Source: JAISST01 sp050434145 (GTDB taxonomy: Bacteria > Fusobacteriota > Fusobacteriia > Fusobacteriales > Fusobacteriaceae). From it: DNA of 35,789 nucleotides. The DNA lies in NCBI RefSeq assembly GCF_050434145.1, contig NZ_JBNPVX010000030.1, positions 1 to 35,789 on the forward strand. Direction: 5' to 3'. Within the stretch, counting starts at the first letter, position 1, and each line of letters opens with the position of its first letter. Shown here piece by piece: positions 16,574 to 23,952 of the stretch. The notes beneath the pieces are model-generated. The model searched no databases and was not told where the DNA came from. It saw nothing but the letters and a program-made list of their open reading frames with translations. The translations under genes were made by a program, and so were the position numbers.

Positions 16574-16808
16574 TTATAGCTCCATATTTACTTTTTTATC
16601 TATTATATTATGTTTTTTGACAAAATGCAATCTATTTACTTTTTAGACAAATATCTCATACATCTCTATTACCAAATGCTACAACACATTCTTTTATCAA
16701 TTCTTTTGGTTTCATATATTAATTTCCTCTTTTCATTTTATAATATTAACCCCATAAACATCTTAAAACTTTCAAATAACCAAATTACAAAAGCATTTCT
16801 TAGTATTT

Positions 16809-17297
16809 CTACTTTTTCAATAACTTATTTATCCATAATCTTAATTCTTCTTTTGTTTCATTAGTATCTGGTTTCTTCGTAGTGAAAGCTTCTTTTTCGA
16901 TTGTAGAATCAGGTATTAATTTTATAATGTCATCTATGCTTCTTGCTGATCCACCACCACCATGTGTTGCAAAAGGAATAATAAGTTTTCCTTTGAGTTC
17001 ATTCTCTTTGATGAAAGTATCCATTACTTTAGGCATAGTTCCCCACCATATAGGAAAACCAAGAAAAATTGTATTATATGTATTTGTATTTATTGTATTA
17101 AGTTTTATTTCTGGTAAAGTATTAGATTTTAGTTCTTTTCTACCTCTCCATACAGCTAGCAGGTAAGAATTTGGGTATGGAATAATTGGTTCAATTTTGA
17201 ATATATCACCTTTGGTAAATTCTTGAATTTCCTTTGCTATAATTTCAGTTTTTCCAGTTTTAGAAAAATATACTATTAAAATTTTGTTATTATTCAT
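16809..17297 (-). CDS. flavodoxin-family protein
   Basis: 162 residues with the flavodoxin fold. The phosphate-binding loop is YFSKTGKTEIIAKEI near the N-terminus, the isoalloxazine loops are at FLGFPIWWGTMPKV and FATHGGGGSARSID, and the C-terminal helix is ELRLWINKLL. It belongs with short flavodoxin-4-like proteins that bind FMN and carry electrons or reduce quinone-like compounds. AAAGGAGGT precedes the start. It stands alone, so its electron partner is unknown. Confidence 0.85.
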   Translation of the reverse strand: MNNNKILIVYFSKTGKTEIIAKEIQEFTKGDIFKIEPIIPYPNSYLLAVWRGRKELKSNTLPEIKLNTINTNTYNTIFLGFPIWWGTMPKVMDTFIKENELKGKLIIPFATHGGGGSARSIDDIIKLIPDSTIEKEAFTTKKPDTNETKEELRLWINKLLKK

Positions 17298-17512
17298 AAT
17301 TTGATACCTCCTTTATTTATGTTAGAAAAATATTATGATTATAAATAAAATTTAAAATGGCTACCTTTGATCTTCTTCGCAGAATTTTTCCAAATGCCTT
17401 TCATTTTGATGTTGATAAAAAATCTTCTATAATATCATTATATTATGAAAAGAATAAAAAATAAAATTTATTTTTTATAGAAAATAATTTTAGTAGAAAA
17501 ATTAATGTATAA

Positions 17513-17543
17513 AAAGGCAAATCATAAATTATGGTTTGCCTTT
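17513..17543 (-). terminator. intrinsic terminator of the kduI-kduD transcript
   Basis: AAAGGCAAA (17513-17521) and TTTGCCTTT (17535-17543) pair, and the interior CATAA/TTATG extends the stem. On the minus strand a T-run follows, about 20 bp after the kduD stop. Confidence 0.75.
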
Positions 17544-17563
17544 CTACTTTATATATATTTAAC

Positions 17564-18373
17564 TTATTGTGGTTGTTTCCCTATATATGCCAAGATTCCA
17601 CCATCCACATATAGTATATGTCCATTAACAAAATTACTTGCATCACTTGCTAAAAATACTGCTGGTCCTGTCAAATCTTCAGGTTCTCCCCATCTTGCTG
17701 CTGGAGTCTTTGAAATTATAAATGTATCAAATGGATGTCTAGAACCATCAGCTTGTTTTTCACGTAATGGTGCTGTCTGAGGTGTAGCTATATATCCAGG
17801 TCCTATTCCATTACATTGGATATTGTGTTCTCCATATTCGCTACAAATATTTTTTGTAAGCATTTTCAATCCGCCTTTTGCTGCTGCATAAGCACTTACT
17901 GTTTCTCTTCCTAATTCTGACATCATAGAGCATATATTAATAATTTTTCCATGACCTTTCTTTATCATACTAGGTATTACTGCTTTAGACACAATAAAAG
18001 GTGCATTCAAATCTACATCTATTACTTTTCTAAAATCTTCTGCTGACATTTCATGCATTGGGATTCTTTTGATTATACCTGCATTATTTACTAATATATC
18101 TATAATTCCTACTTCTTTTTCTATTTTACTTACTAAATCATTTACAGCTTTTTCATCAGTAACATCGCAAACATATCCAGTAGCTTCTATTCCTAAATCT
18201 TTATACGCTTTTACTCCTTTTTCTACTAACTCTTGGTTAATATCATTAAATACTATCTTGGCTCCTGCAGAAGCTAGTCCGTTAGCTAATGCAAATCCTA
18301 TTCCATAAGACGCCCCTGTAATAAAAGCAATTTTTCCAGTCAAACTAAAAGAATTCATGCTAAATTTATTCAT
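17564..18373 (-). CDS. kduD: short-chain dehydrogenase: gluconate 5-dehydrogenase / 2-dehydro-3-deoxy-D-gluconate 5-dehydrogenase type
   Basis: NAD(P)-dependent short-chain dehydrogenase of 269 residues. TGASYGIG at about 19-26 is the nucleotide loop and NNAG at 96-99 follows. The catalytic set is S149, Y162 and K166 (in ICSMMSELGRETVSAYAAAKGG). The sequence is very close to streptococcal gluconate 5-dehydrogenase (Gno/IdnO type), including the C-terminus NGHILYVDGGILAYIGKQP. Following kduI, its likely role is reduction of the 2,5-diketo acid to 2-keto-3-deoxygluconate during breakdown of unsaturated uronates from pectin or host glycosaminoglycans. AGGAGG precedes the start. The symbol reflects this pathway role; gno is an equally fair name. 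Confidence 0.85.
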   Translation of the reverse strand: MNKFSMNSFSLTGKIAFITGASYGIGFALANGLASAGAKIVFNDINQELVEKGVKAYKDLGIEATGYVCDVTDEKAVNDLVSKIEKEVGIIDILVNNAGIIKRIPMHEMSAEDFRKVIDVDLNAPFIVSKAVIPSMIKKGHGKIINICSMMSELGRETVSAYAAAKGGLKMLTKNICSEYGEHNIQCNGIGPGYIATPQTAPLREKQADGSRHPFDTFIISKTPAARWGEPEDLTGPAVFLASDASNFVNGHILYVDGGILAYIGKQPQ

Positions 18374-18514
18374 TTCTCCTCCTCTTTTGGTACAAATGCC
18401 AATTTTTCAGAATTTTCATGAATTTTTGGCAATTTATTTTTCATTTTAGTAATCAAATATGAATATTTCTCATAAAATATTTTTTTATATAAATTTTTAT
18501 ATTTTTATTTGATT

Positions 18515-19357
18515 TTATTTCAAATCTGTGGGAACTATTGTATCCATATCATCAAATGCTTGGTTCTCTCCACCCATTGCCCAAATAAATGAATAATTAG
18601 TTGTTCCAGCTCCACAATGAATACTCCATGATGGTCCTATTATTGCTTCTTCATTTTTCATTACTACATTTCTAGTTTGTGTAGGCTCTCCCATAAAATG
18701 CATTACTATATTATCTTTTGGTACTTCAAAATACATATAGATTTCCATTCTTCTTTCATGAGTATGACAAGGCATAGAGTTCCATACACTTCCTGTATCT
18801 AAAGCAGTAAGCCCCATTGATAATTGGCATGTAGGTAACACATCTGGATGTATAAATTGAAATATCGTTCTCTTATTAGATGTTTCCACTGCTCCTAAAT
18901 CTTTTCTTGCAGCATCTTTTATTGATATGAATTTAGTCTCATATGAACAATGTGCTGGAGCACTTACCATGTAAAATTTCGCAGGTTTATTAGCATCATC
19001 ACTAGTAAAATGAACTTCTTTAGTCCCTTTTGTAATATATAAACAATCTTTGTATCCAAGATCAAAAGTCTTTCCATCTGCTATTATTTTACCATTTCCA
19101 CCTATGTTAAATATCCCTATTTCACGACGTTCTAAGAAGAAATGAGTACCAAAATTTTTCCAACAGTCTATCCCTTTGTCTATAGATACCTTTTCTGTAG
19201 TAGGCATACATCCCAAAGTTACCATACGATCTACGTGTGAATATACTGCCACCACTTCATTGGCTACATACAAATTCTCTATTAAAAACTCATTACGCAA
19301 TTCCTCAGTTGTGTATCTTTTTACATCCTTTTGGTTCGCTGAATATCTAATATCCAT
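18515..19357 (-). CDS. kduI: 5-dehydro-4-deoxy-D-glucuronate isomerase
   Basis: Isomerises 5-keto-4-deoxyuronate to 2,5-diketo-3-deoxygluconate, the step before KduD. With the start at 19357 (AAGGAGG at 19365-19371) it has 280 residues, against 278 in E. coli. The cupin metal ligands are H198, H200 and E205 in CHTHERRMEIYMYF, and H247 in SWSIHCGAG. The C-terminal WAMGGENQAFDDMD is typical of the family. A longer in-frame start at 19432 would place the palindromic operator inside the gene and has no ribosome binding site. kduD follows after 141 bp. No lyase, hydrolase, kinase or transporter of the pathway is nearby. Confidence 0.93.
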   Translation of the reverse strand: MDIRYSANQKDVKRYTTEELRNEFLIENLYVANEVVAVYSHVDRMVTLGCMPTTEKVSIDKGIDCWKNFGTHFFLERREIGIFNIGGNGKIIADGKTFDLGYKDCLYITKGTKEVHFTSDDANKPAKFYMVSAPAHCSYETKFISIKDAARKDLGAVETSNKRTIFQFIHPDVLPTCQLSMGLTALDTGSVWNSMPCHTHERRMEIYMYFEVPKDNIVMHFMGEPTQTRNVVMKNEEAIIGPSWSIHCGAGTTNYSFIWAMGGENQAFDDMDTIVPTDLK

Positions 19358-19415
19358 TACTTTTCCTCCTTGTATAAATGGTAATTTATAAATATTTATA
19401 TCTTTTTTAAAATTC

Positions 19416-19430
19416 GTATACTCTGTATAC
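19416..19430. promoter_or_regulatory. GTATAC-N3-GTATAC palindrome, candidate operator of kduI
   Basis: GTATAC (19416-19421) and GTATAC (19425-19430) flank TCT, forming a symmetric site just downstream of the kduI -10 box. GTATAC cores are typical of GntR/FadR-type uronate regulators such as UxuR and ExuR. The placement fits repression. The regulator gene is not in the window. Confidence 0.55.
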
Positions 19431-19454
19431 AACCTTTAAGATACATTTAACTGA

Positions 19455-19483
19455 ATAATATCATTTTTTTTTTAACATGTCAA
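19455..19483 (-). promoter_or_regulatory. strong promoter of kduI-kduD
   Basis: On the minus strand TTGACA (19478-19483), a 17-bp spacer with an A10 run, and TATTAT (19455-19460). A leader of about 90 nt would run to the kduI start. The rest of the 355-bp gap up to the acetyltransferase gene is AT-rich; beyond this promoter and the operator it shows only weak inverted repeats, such as TTATATG/CATATAA at 19514-19538. Confidence 0.7.
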
Positions 19484-19712
19484 TTAATAAATTCCATTTA
19501 CTCTATCAAAACGTTATATGCTTAAAAAAAACATATAATTTTGTTTTATATCATTATATGAAATATAGTATATTTTTAAATTATAAAACTTAATATTTTA
19601 TCTCTACTAATTAATATATTAGTAAATCAAATATCATAACTATTTATTAAAAGTAACATTTTTTCATTTACACTTTGATATTGTAACCTCTTAGTAGACA
19701 TTAGATAAATTT

Positions 19713-20135
19713 TTAACCTTTCCATTCCATTAGATATTCCATCTCACCAAAATCTTCTTCTAGCTTTTTTTCTACTACAGTAAAACCATTATTCTTATAA
19801 AAATTTACTGCACTCATATTTTTTTCATAAACATTCAGAGTAAGAGTATCCTTTAGTTCTTTGGCTTTGCTAAGTAATAATTTTCCTATACCAAAATTCC
19901 TATATTTTTTATCAACAAAAATCCCTTCAATGTGAAAGTTATTTATTCCTAAAAATCCTTTGATTACATTATTTTCTCTAAATACATATATATCAGCATT
20001 AGGTAAAATTTCTTTTACATAGTCATAATTATTCTTCCAATAACTTTCATCAATAAAAGAATGTGCATCTATATTTGAGTTCAGCCAAATTTCTATTACT
20101 TCATTAATATCAGTTTCTTTAAAGTTTTCTATCAT
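19713..20135 (-). CDS. GNAT-family N-acetyltransferase
   Basis: 140 residues with the GNAT fold. Beta strands lead to IEGIFVDKKYRNFGIGKLLLSKAKEL, where the Q/R-x-x-G-x-G/A acetyl-CoA loop appears as RNFGIG; LNVYEKNMSAVNFYKNNGF is the usual C-terminal motif. It resembles YjaB/PA-type single-domain acetyltransferases of unknown substrate. A GGAG motif lies just ahead of the start. It is not clearly in an operon with its neighbours. Confidence 0.8.
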   Translation of the reverse strand: MIENFKETDINEVIEIWLNSNIDAHSFIDESYWKNNYDYVKEILPNADIYVFRENNVIKGFLGINNFHIEGIFVDKKYRNFGIGKLLLSKAKELKDTLTLNVYEKNMSAVNFYKNNGFTVVEKKLEEDFGEMEYLMEWKG

Positions 20136-20207
20136 TTTTGCTCCATATTTTTTATATTGTATGTGTTTACATACATCTTTCCCTACAACTTAAACATACT
20201 CTAATTA

Positions 20208-20858
20208 TTAACTTTCTTTTCCTCCAGTCACCACAATGTCCTTCTCATATTTTTTCATAGTTTTTATTGTAATTTCCAATGCTTTTGTCATTCTGCTAAG
20301 CTCCATATAAGGAGTATTTTTCTTATCCACCACTTGTTCTGGTATATAAGGCACATGTATAAAACCACCTCTCACATTATCAAGACCTTTTTTATCTAAA
20401 TAATATAAAAGTGAATACATAATATGATTACATACATAAGTACCGGCTGTATTTGATACTGCTGCAGGAATTCCTGCTTTCTTTACCTCTTCAACAATAG
20501 CTTTTATTGGCATTCTTGTAAAATAAGCATTTTTTCCATCTTCATAAATAACTGTATCAATAGGTTGATAGCCTTCATTATCAGGTATTCGTCCATCTTC
20601 AATGTTAATAGCAACACGCTCTAGACAGAATTCATATCTACCGCCAGCTTGCCCCACACATATTACTATATCTGGTTTTACTTTATCTATATTTTCAAAC
20701 AATTTCTTTCCTGATTTTTTAAATACTGTAGGAATCTGAAGTTTTATTATTTCCATTTCATCTATTTTATCTGGTAATCCTTTTACTGCTTCCCAAGCTG
20801 GATTTATTTTCTCTCCTCCAAAAGGGTCAAATCCTGTTATTAATACTTTCATTCTCAT
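20208..20858 (-). CDS. pcp: pyrrolidone-carboxylate peptidase (pyroglutamyl peptidase I)
   Basis: Cytoplasmic cysteine peptidase removing N-terminal pyroglutamate from peptides. The 216 residues match the family length and all catalytic residues are present: E80 in RYEFCLERVAINIED, C143 in AGTYVCNHIMY and H168 in GFIHVPY. ITGFDPFGGEKINPAWE is the N-terminal signature. It starts 20 bp after the HxlR regulator gene and is likely co-transcribed with it. A peptide-fermenting lifestyle, as in Fusobacteria, would use such an enzyme. Confidence 0.93.
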   Translation of the reverse strand: MRMKVLITGFDPFGGEKINPAWEAVKGLPDKIDEMEIIKLQIPTVFKKSGKKLFENIDKVKPDIVICVGQAGGRYEFCLERVAINIEDGRIPDNEGYQPIDTVIYEDGKNAYFTRMPIKAIVEEVKKAGIPAAVSNTAGTYVCNHIMYSLLYYLDKKGLDNVRGGFIHVPYIPEQVVDKKNTPYMELSRMTKALEITIKTMKKYEKDIVVTGGKES

Positions 20859-20878
20859 TTATTACACCTCTCTTTATT

Positions 20879-21283
20879 TTAAACCATTGTATTGCATCTA
20901 TCACATAATTTGCCACATGATTTATTCTCTTCCATATCTTCTGCAGCCCACATTGCTAATTCAATAAGTGCAGGCAAAATCTTATTTGCTCTTTCTGTTA
21001 GTTTATACTCAACTCTTGGCGGAACCTCATTATACTGTTCACGATGAACAATTTTATATTCCTCCAATTCTTTCAAAGATTGTGCTAGCATAACATTCGT
21101 AATACCATTTAACTTTCTTTTTATCAGACTATATCTTGCAGGTAAACCATTCGACAACATGCAAATAATTGGTAACTTCCATTTTCCACCTAATATACTT
21201 ATCATGTGTCTAATAGGGCAAATAAGCCCTTCATTCAATCCTTCTAATTCTTTATTATTTTTTTTATTTTTTTCGTAATCCAT
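20879..21283 (-). CDS. HxlR-family transcriptional regulator
   Basis: 134-residue winged-helix regulator with the HxlR signature: CPIRHMISILGGKWKLPIICML at about 22-43, RYSLIKRKLNGITNVMLAQSLKELE as the recognition region, and VEYKLTERANKILP for the wing. C22 is at the place where redox-sensing HxlR proteins (YodB/HypR type) carry their sensory cysteine. The C-terminus adds CGKLCDRC, a possible extra thiol or metal site. It is divergent from a PPOX-like flavoprotein and a TAGTAT/ATACTA palindrome overlaps its own promoter region, so it probably controls both. The signal, oxidant or electrophile, is inferred. Confidence 0.85.
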   Translation of the reverse strand: MDYEKNKKNNKELEGLNEGLICPIRHMISILGGKWKLPIICMLSNGLPARYSLIKRKLNGITNVMLAQSLKELEEYKIVHREQYNEVPPRVEYKLTERANKILPALIELAMWAAEDMEENKSCGKLCDRCNTMV

Positions 21284-21305
21284 CTATATACCTCATTATT
21301 TTCAA

Positions 21306-21325
21306 TAGTATATTTTTACATACTA
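21306..21325. promoter_or_regulatory. TAGTAT-N8-ATACTA palindrome, candidate HxlR operator
   Basis: TAGTAT (21306-21311) and ATACTA (21320-21325) are exact inverted repeats in the gap between the HxlR gene and the divergent flavoprotein gene. They overlap a TATACT that could be the -10 of the regulator gene, which suggests autorepression. Confidence 0.45.
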
Positions 21326-21345
21326 AGTAATAAAAAACTGCGTTC

Positions 21346-21373
21346 TTACATAAAACTTATTATATGATATAAT
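21346..21373 (+). promoter_or_regulatory. promoter of the PPOX-like gene
   Basis: TTACAT (21346-21351), a 16-bp spacer and a perfect TATAAT (21368-21373), about 50 bp upstream of the start at 21425. Confidence 0.6.
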
Positions 21374-21424
21374 AATTATATCACAGCATTCTTCCCTATT
21401 CAAATAAAAAAGGAGTGTATAATA

Positions 21425-21820
21425 ATGGATGAAATATTGAAATTCTTAAACAAAGCTGGCATCTTCTATCTTGCTACAACTCATGGTAATCAACCACATG
21501 TAAGACCACTTGGGTTTGTGATGGAATATGATGGAAAACTTATGTTCTGCACATCAAACAATAAAAATATGTATAAACAGCTAGTAGCAAATCCTAATGC
21601 CGAATTATCTTGTGTAGATAGCGACAACAATACTCTCAGAATCACTGGTAAAGTTGTTTTTGCCACTTCAAGAGATACACAACAAAAAGCATTGGAAACT
21701 ATGCCTATGTTATCTAAGATGTATTCTGTAGGTGATGGAAAATTTGAAATTTTCTATTTTGATCATGCCAAAGCTATATGTTCTACTATGACTGGTCAGG
21801 CTAGAGAGTTACATCTATAA
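21425..21820 (+). CDS. pyridoxamine 5'-phosphate oxidase-like FMN-binding protein
   Basis: 131-residue split-barrel protein of the PPOX-like superfamily. FYLATTHGNQPHVRPLGFVMEYDGKLMFCTS is the FMN-binding barrel start; LRITGKVVF and FEIFYFDHAKAICSTMTG complete it. Small members of this family are flavin or F420/heme-binding reductases of varied substrates, rarely true PdxH. AAAGGAG precedes the start. Divergence from an HxlR gene suggests induction by a redox or electrophile signal. It ends in a strong terminator, so it is monocistronic. Confidence 0.82.
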   Translation: MDEILKFLNKAGIFYLATTHGNQPHVRPLGFVMEYDGKLMFCTSNNKNMYKQLVANPNAELSCVDSDNNTLRITGKVVFATSRDTQQKALETMPMLSKMYSVGDGKFEIFYFDHAKAICSTMTGQARELHL

Positions 21821-21826
21821 AAAACT

Positions 21827-21865
21827 AAAAGAATCAACAACTTTAATTTGATTGTTGATTCTTTT
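21827..21865 (+). terminator. intrinsic terminator of the PPOX-like gene
   Basis: AAAAGAATCAACAA (21827-21840) pairs perfectly with TTGTTGATTCTTTT (21852-21865) around an 11-nt loop, followed by further T residues. Confidence 0.85.
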
Positions 21866-21969
21866 TATTTATGACAGTCTCACTCTATTAATTTCTATAT
21901 ATTGTATCAGTGTTAATAAAAAATATTTCATACAACCCATTTTATATTTAATGCTAATCTTCATATAAA

Positions 21970-22794
21970 TTAATTATTAACTTTTTCTAATATAATTTTC
22001 TTCCTAAACTTGCCATTTATAAGATTTTTTTCATTTTTAATTTTGTTAATTTTAGTATTATCAAATTGAAAAATATCAATAATATGATCTAAAACTTCAT
22101 AAATATCTGCTAATTCCTCTTCATTTTTTTCTATGATAAACTCTTGTACTTCCTCTAATAATTTTTCTAACAACTTTGTTTTGTATTCCTCATCAGTTGC
22201 AATATGATATGAACAATTTTGATTTTGATTTTTTATAATATCTATTATATTATCTCTTACTAGCTTGTTGTAGCTTTTTACTTCTTTTGAAAGTTTTTTC
22301 CATTTACGAATTTTATTTCGAAATGATTTGAATGGTGCAACAGTATTTATGTGAATCCATTTAGATATTGGCCAATTAGCTGGTGTTGATGCTGCCCATT
22401 TTCTCCCTGCTGGCTTAAATATTTCTTCTTCATCAAAATTATCAAACCATTTAATAAATGATTCTACATCAGATTTAAATATTTCTACTAGTTTTTCCAA
22501 TGAGATTTCTTTATATTTTAAATAAAAACTTTGATACAAACCACCTAATTTGTTCCATTTATATCCTATTGCGGGCATATGAATTTCTTTTCCTGCTAAT
22601 TCATCCTTATCCCAATTACGAATTAAATTTAACCAACCAAGTTGATAAGCAATCATTTCTTGAGGTGTTCTATCAACACCAGATAGCCTAGTATCCCTAT
22701 CTATTTCATGTATATCTATAAATTCTTTTATAAAACTATCAGAAGTTTTTCTTATTTCATCAACTAATGTTTTTTTATTTGCATATTCAATCAT
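21970..22794 (-). CDS. fusion of ClbS/DfsB-like domain with MazG-like NTP pyrophosphohydrolase
   Basis: 274 residues with two domains. Residues 1 to about 170 are a ClbS/DfsB (DUF1706) four-helix bundle: VDRTPQEMIAYQLGWLNLI, MPAIGYKWNKLGGLYQSF and WIHINTVAPFKSFRNKIRKWKKL. ClbS itself hydrolyses the cyclopropane warhead of colibactin; most homologues are uncharacterised. From about 175 to 274 is a MazG/phosphoribosyl-ATP-pyrophosphatase-like unit: YNKLVRDNIIDII, then LLEEVQEF (E214, E215, E218) and EEELADIYEVLD with further acidic metal ligands. Such units hydrolyse non-canonical NTPs. The two domains are usually separate genes. A protective or house-cleaning role is inference. Neighbours (zinc ribbon, CMD-like) are on the same strand. 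Confidence 0.8.
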   Translation of the reverse strand: MIEYANKKTLVDEIRKTSDSFIKEFIDIHEIDRDTRLSGVDRTPQEMIAYQLGWLNLIRNWDKDELAGKEIHMPAIGYKWNKLGGLYQSFYLKYKEISLEKLVEIFKSDVESFIKWFDNFDEEEIFKPAGRKWAASTPANWPISKWIHINTVAPFKSFRNKIRKWKKLSKEVKSYNKLVRDNIIDIIKNQNQNCSYHIATDEEYKTKLLEKLLEEVQEFIIEKNEEELADIYEVLDHIIDIFQFDNTKINKIKNEKNLINGKFRKKIILEKVNN

Positions 22795-22854
22795 AAATTT
22801 TATTTTCTCCTTTCTAACTTTATGAAAATATTATTTATAGAATCATTCATAACT

Positions 22855-23253
22855 TTATACAGTCCCACTCCATCTTTTCAGTTGTGGAAAGAAAGCCTTC
22901 ATATACTCTAGTGCATTTTTTTCATCAAAACTTGGATCATCCTTTAAAAGTTCTTTCAAATGTTTCAGACTTATCTCTATCATTTCTTCCATTGTCACAT
23001 CTGATGTATATTCACCATTTTGAAAACAATGAGTACAGTATTCGTTATTTAGACTTCCATTTTTATTTGTTCCTAATATTTCTTCTGACTCTAATGGCAT
23101 TCCGCAGCTTTGACAAAACTCAACAAATTTACCATCCTTAAAACAATATATACAGTATTCTTCGTTCAAGCTTCCGTTTTTATTTGTCCCCATTAGTTCC
23201 TCAGTTTCTATCGGCATTTCACATCTTTTGCAAAGACTTATCTTAACATTCAT
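22855..23253 (-). CDS. duplicated zinc-ribbon protein (PF12674-like)
   Basis: 132 residues. Two copies of a zinc ribbon lie head to tail: C8, C11, C34, C37 in the first and C47, C50, C73, C76 in the second, each ending its loop with GTNKNGSLNxEYCxxCF. The second copy is followed by the usual C-terminal helix (DVTMEEMIEISLKHLKELL) and ends FPQLKRW. Family members usually have a single ribbon and unknown function. The near-identical copies also at DNA level show a recent internal duplication. GGAGG precedes the start. Confidence 0.8.
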   Translation of the reverse strand: MNVKISLCKRCEMPIETEELMGTNKNGSLNEEYCIYCFKDGKFVEFCQSCGMPLESEEILGTNKNGSLNNEYCTHCFQNGEYTSDVTMEEMIEISLKHLKELLKDDPSFDEKNALEYMKAFFPQLKRWSGTV

Positions 23254-23301
23254 ATATAATTCCTCCAGTTTTTATAGTTTTTGAATCTATTAATCACAAT
23301 A

Positions 23302-23607
23302 CTATTCATCATAGGCTTTTACTGCTATAGATACACTACTTGTAACTATATTTCCAACAGCAGGAAGTCCAACTAAAACAGCTGATATGACCTCATCCCT
23401 TGATGCACCATTTGCTTTGGACATTTTTACATGAAAAGGTATTCCACTTTCTAATCTCACTGCTGATAATACCGACAAATAAGCTAAAGAATGTGTTTTT
23501 TTGTCCAATTTACTAATATTTCCTTGAGCTATAACAAAATCATGCCATGCTTTACTAATTTTTGGAGCTTCTTTTTGAAAAAATTCATATGCATTACTTA
23601 CTTTCAT
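23302..23607 (-). CDS. carboxymuconolactone decarboxylase-like (AhpD-fold) protein
   Basis: 101 residues of the CMD/AhpD fold: HSLAYLSVLSAVRLESGIPFHVKMSKANGASRDEVISAVLVGLP. The histidine of the active-site motif is kept (FHV), but both cysteines of the CxxC found in peroxidase-type members are absent (SGIP). It therefore belongs to the non-thiol class, whose function is mostly unknown. The start at 23607 follows GAGAGGA; another ATG 15 bp upstream is less well placed. A repeat element begins about 34 bp upstream. Confidence 0.75.
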   Translation of the reverse strand: MKVSNAYEFFQKEAPKISKAWHDFVIAQGNISKLDKKTHSLAYLSVLSAVRLESGIPFHVKMSKANGASRDEVISAVLVGLPAVGNIVTSSVSIAVKAYDE

Positions 23608-23640
23608 ATGATTTCCTCTCATTTTTATATGTTCTAAGGG

Positions 23641-23752
23641 GTTACAAAACTATTTATATCTTGCAAATTCATACTTTTGCTATTCTTTTAATTCTTCTTT
23701 TCCTTCAGCCTAGCTATACTCGTCTGCTGTTGGAAGTTGACAGTGCCTTGCT
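23641..23752 (-). repeat. diverged copy 2 of the GC-rich repeat element
   Basis: Read on the minus strand from 23752 to 23641, this stretch aligns with 11562-11673: both contain GCARGGCAC, CCAACAGCAG, CGAG-ATAG, AGGCTG, AAAGAAGAA, AAAAGAATA, TTTGCAAG and end AATAGTTTTG(C/T)AAC. Identity is about four in five by eye. The left part of copy 1 is not recognisable here; a different hairpin, TTGCTA/TAGCAA, stands in its place (23747-23764). It lies between the glnN terminator and the CMD-like gene. Nothing else is seen in this 345-bp gap. Confidence 0.65.
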
Positions 23753-23851
23753 ATCCAGTTAGCAAAATGAATGTCTTAGATATGGTATTTTTCCTACAAG
23801 TCCATTATAACATATAAAATTTTATTATAACATTATCTTTTTTACTAAAAA

Positions 23852-23884
23852 AGACTGCAAACAAAATTTCCTTGTTTACAGTCT
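23852..23884 (-). terminator. intrinsic terminator of glnN
   Basis: AGACTGCAAACAA (23852-23864) pairs with TTGTTTACAGTCT (23872-23884) with one mismatch/wobble. On the minus strand a T-run follows, about 70 bp after the glnN stop. Confidence 0.8.
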
Positions 23885-23952
23885 AAGCTATGCTTTAATG
23901 CACATTTAATATGTTTTTCAATTAAACTTAAAGTTTCTATAACTGATGAGCT

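Noticed and set aside
16610..16864. 84-residue hydrophobic frame on the plus strand
   Set aside because: It overlaps the flavodoxin gene by about 56 bp, has no ribosome binding site and consists of low-complexity Ile/Leu/Phe as expected for AT-rich non-coding DNA.
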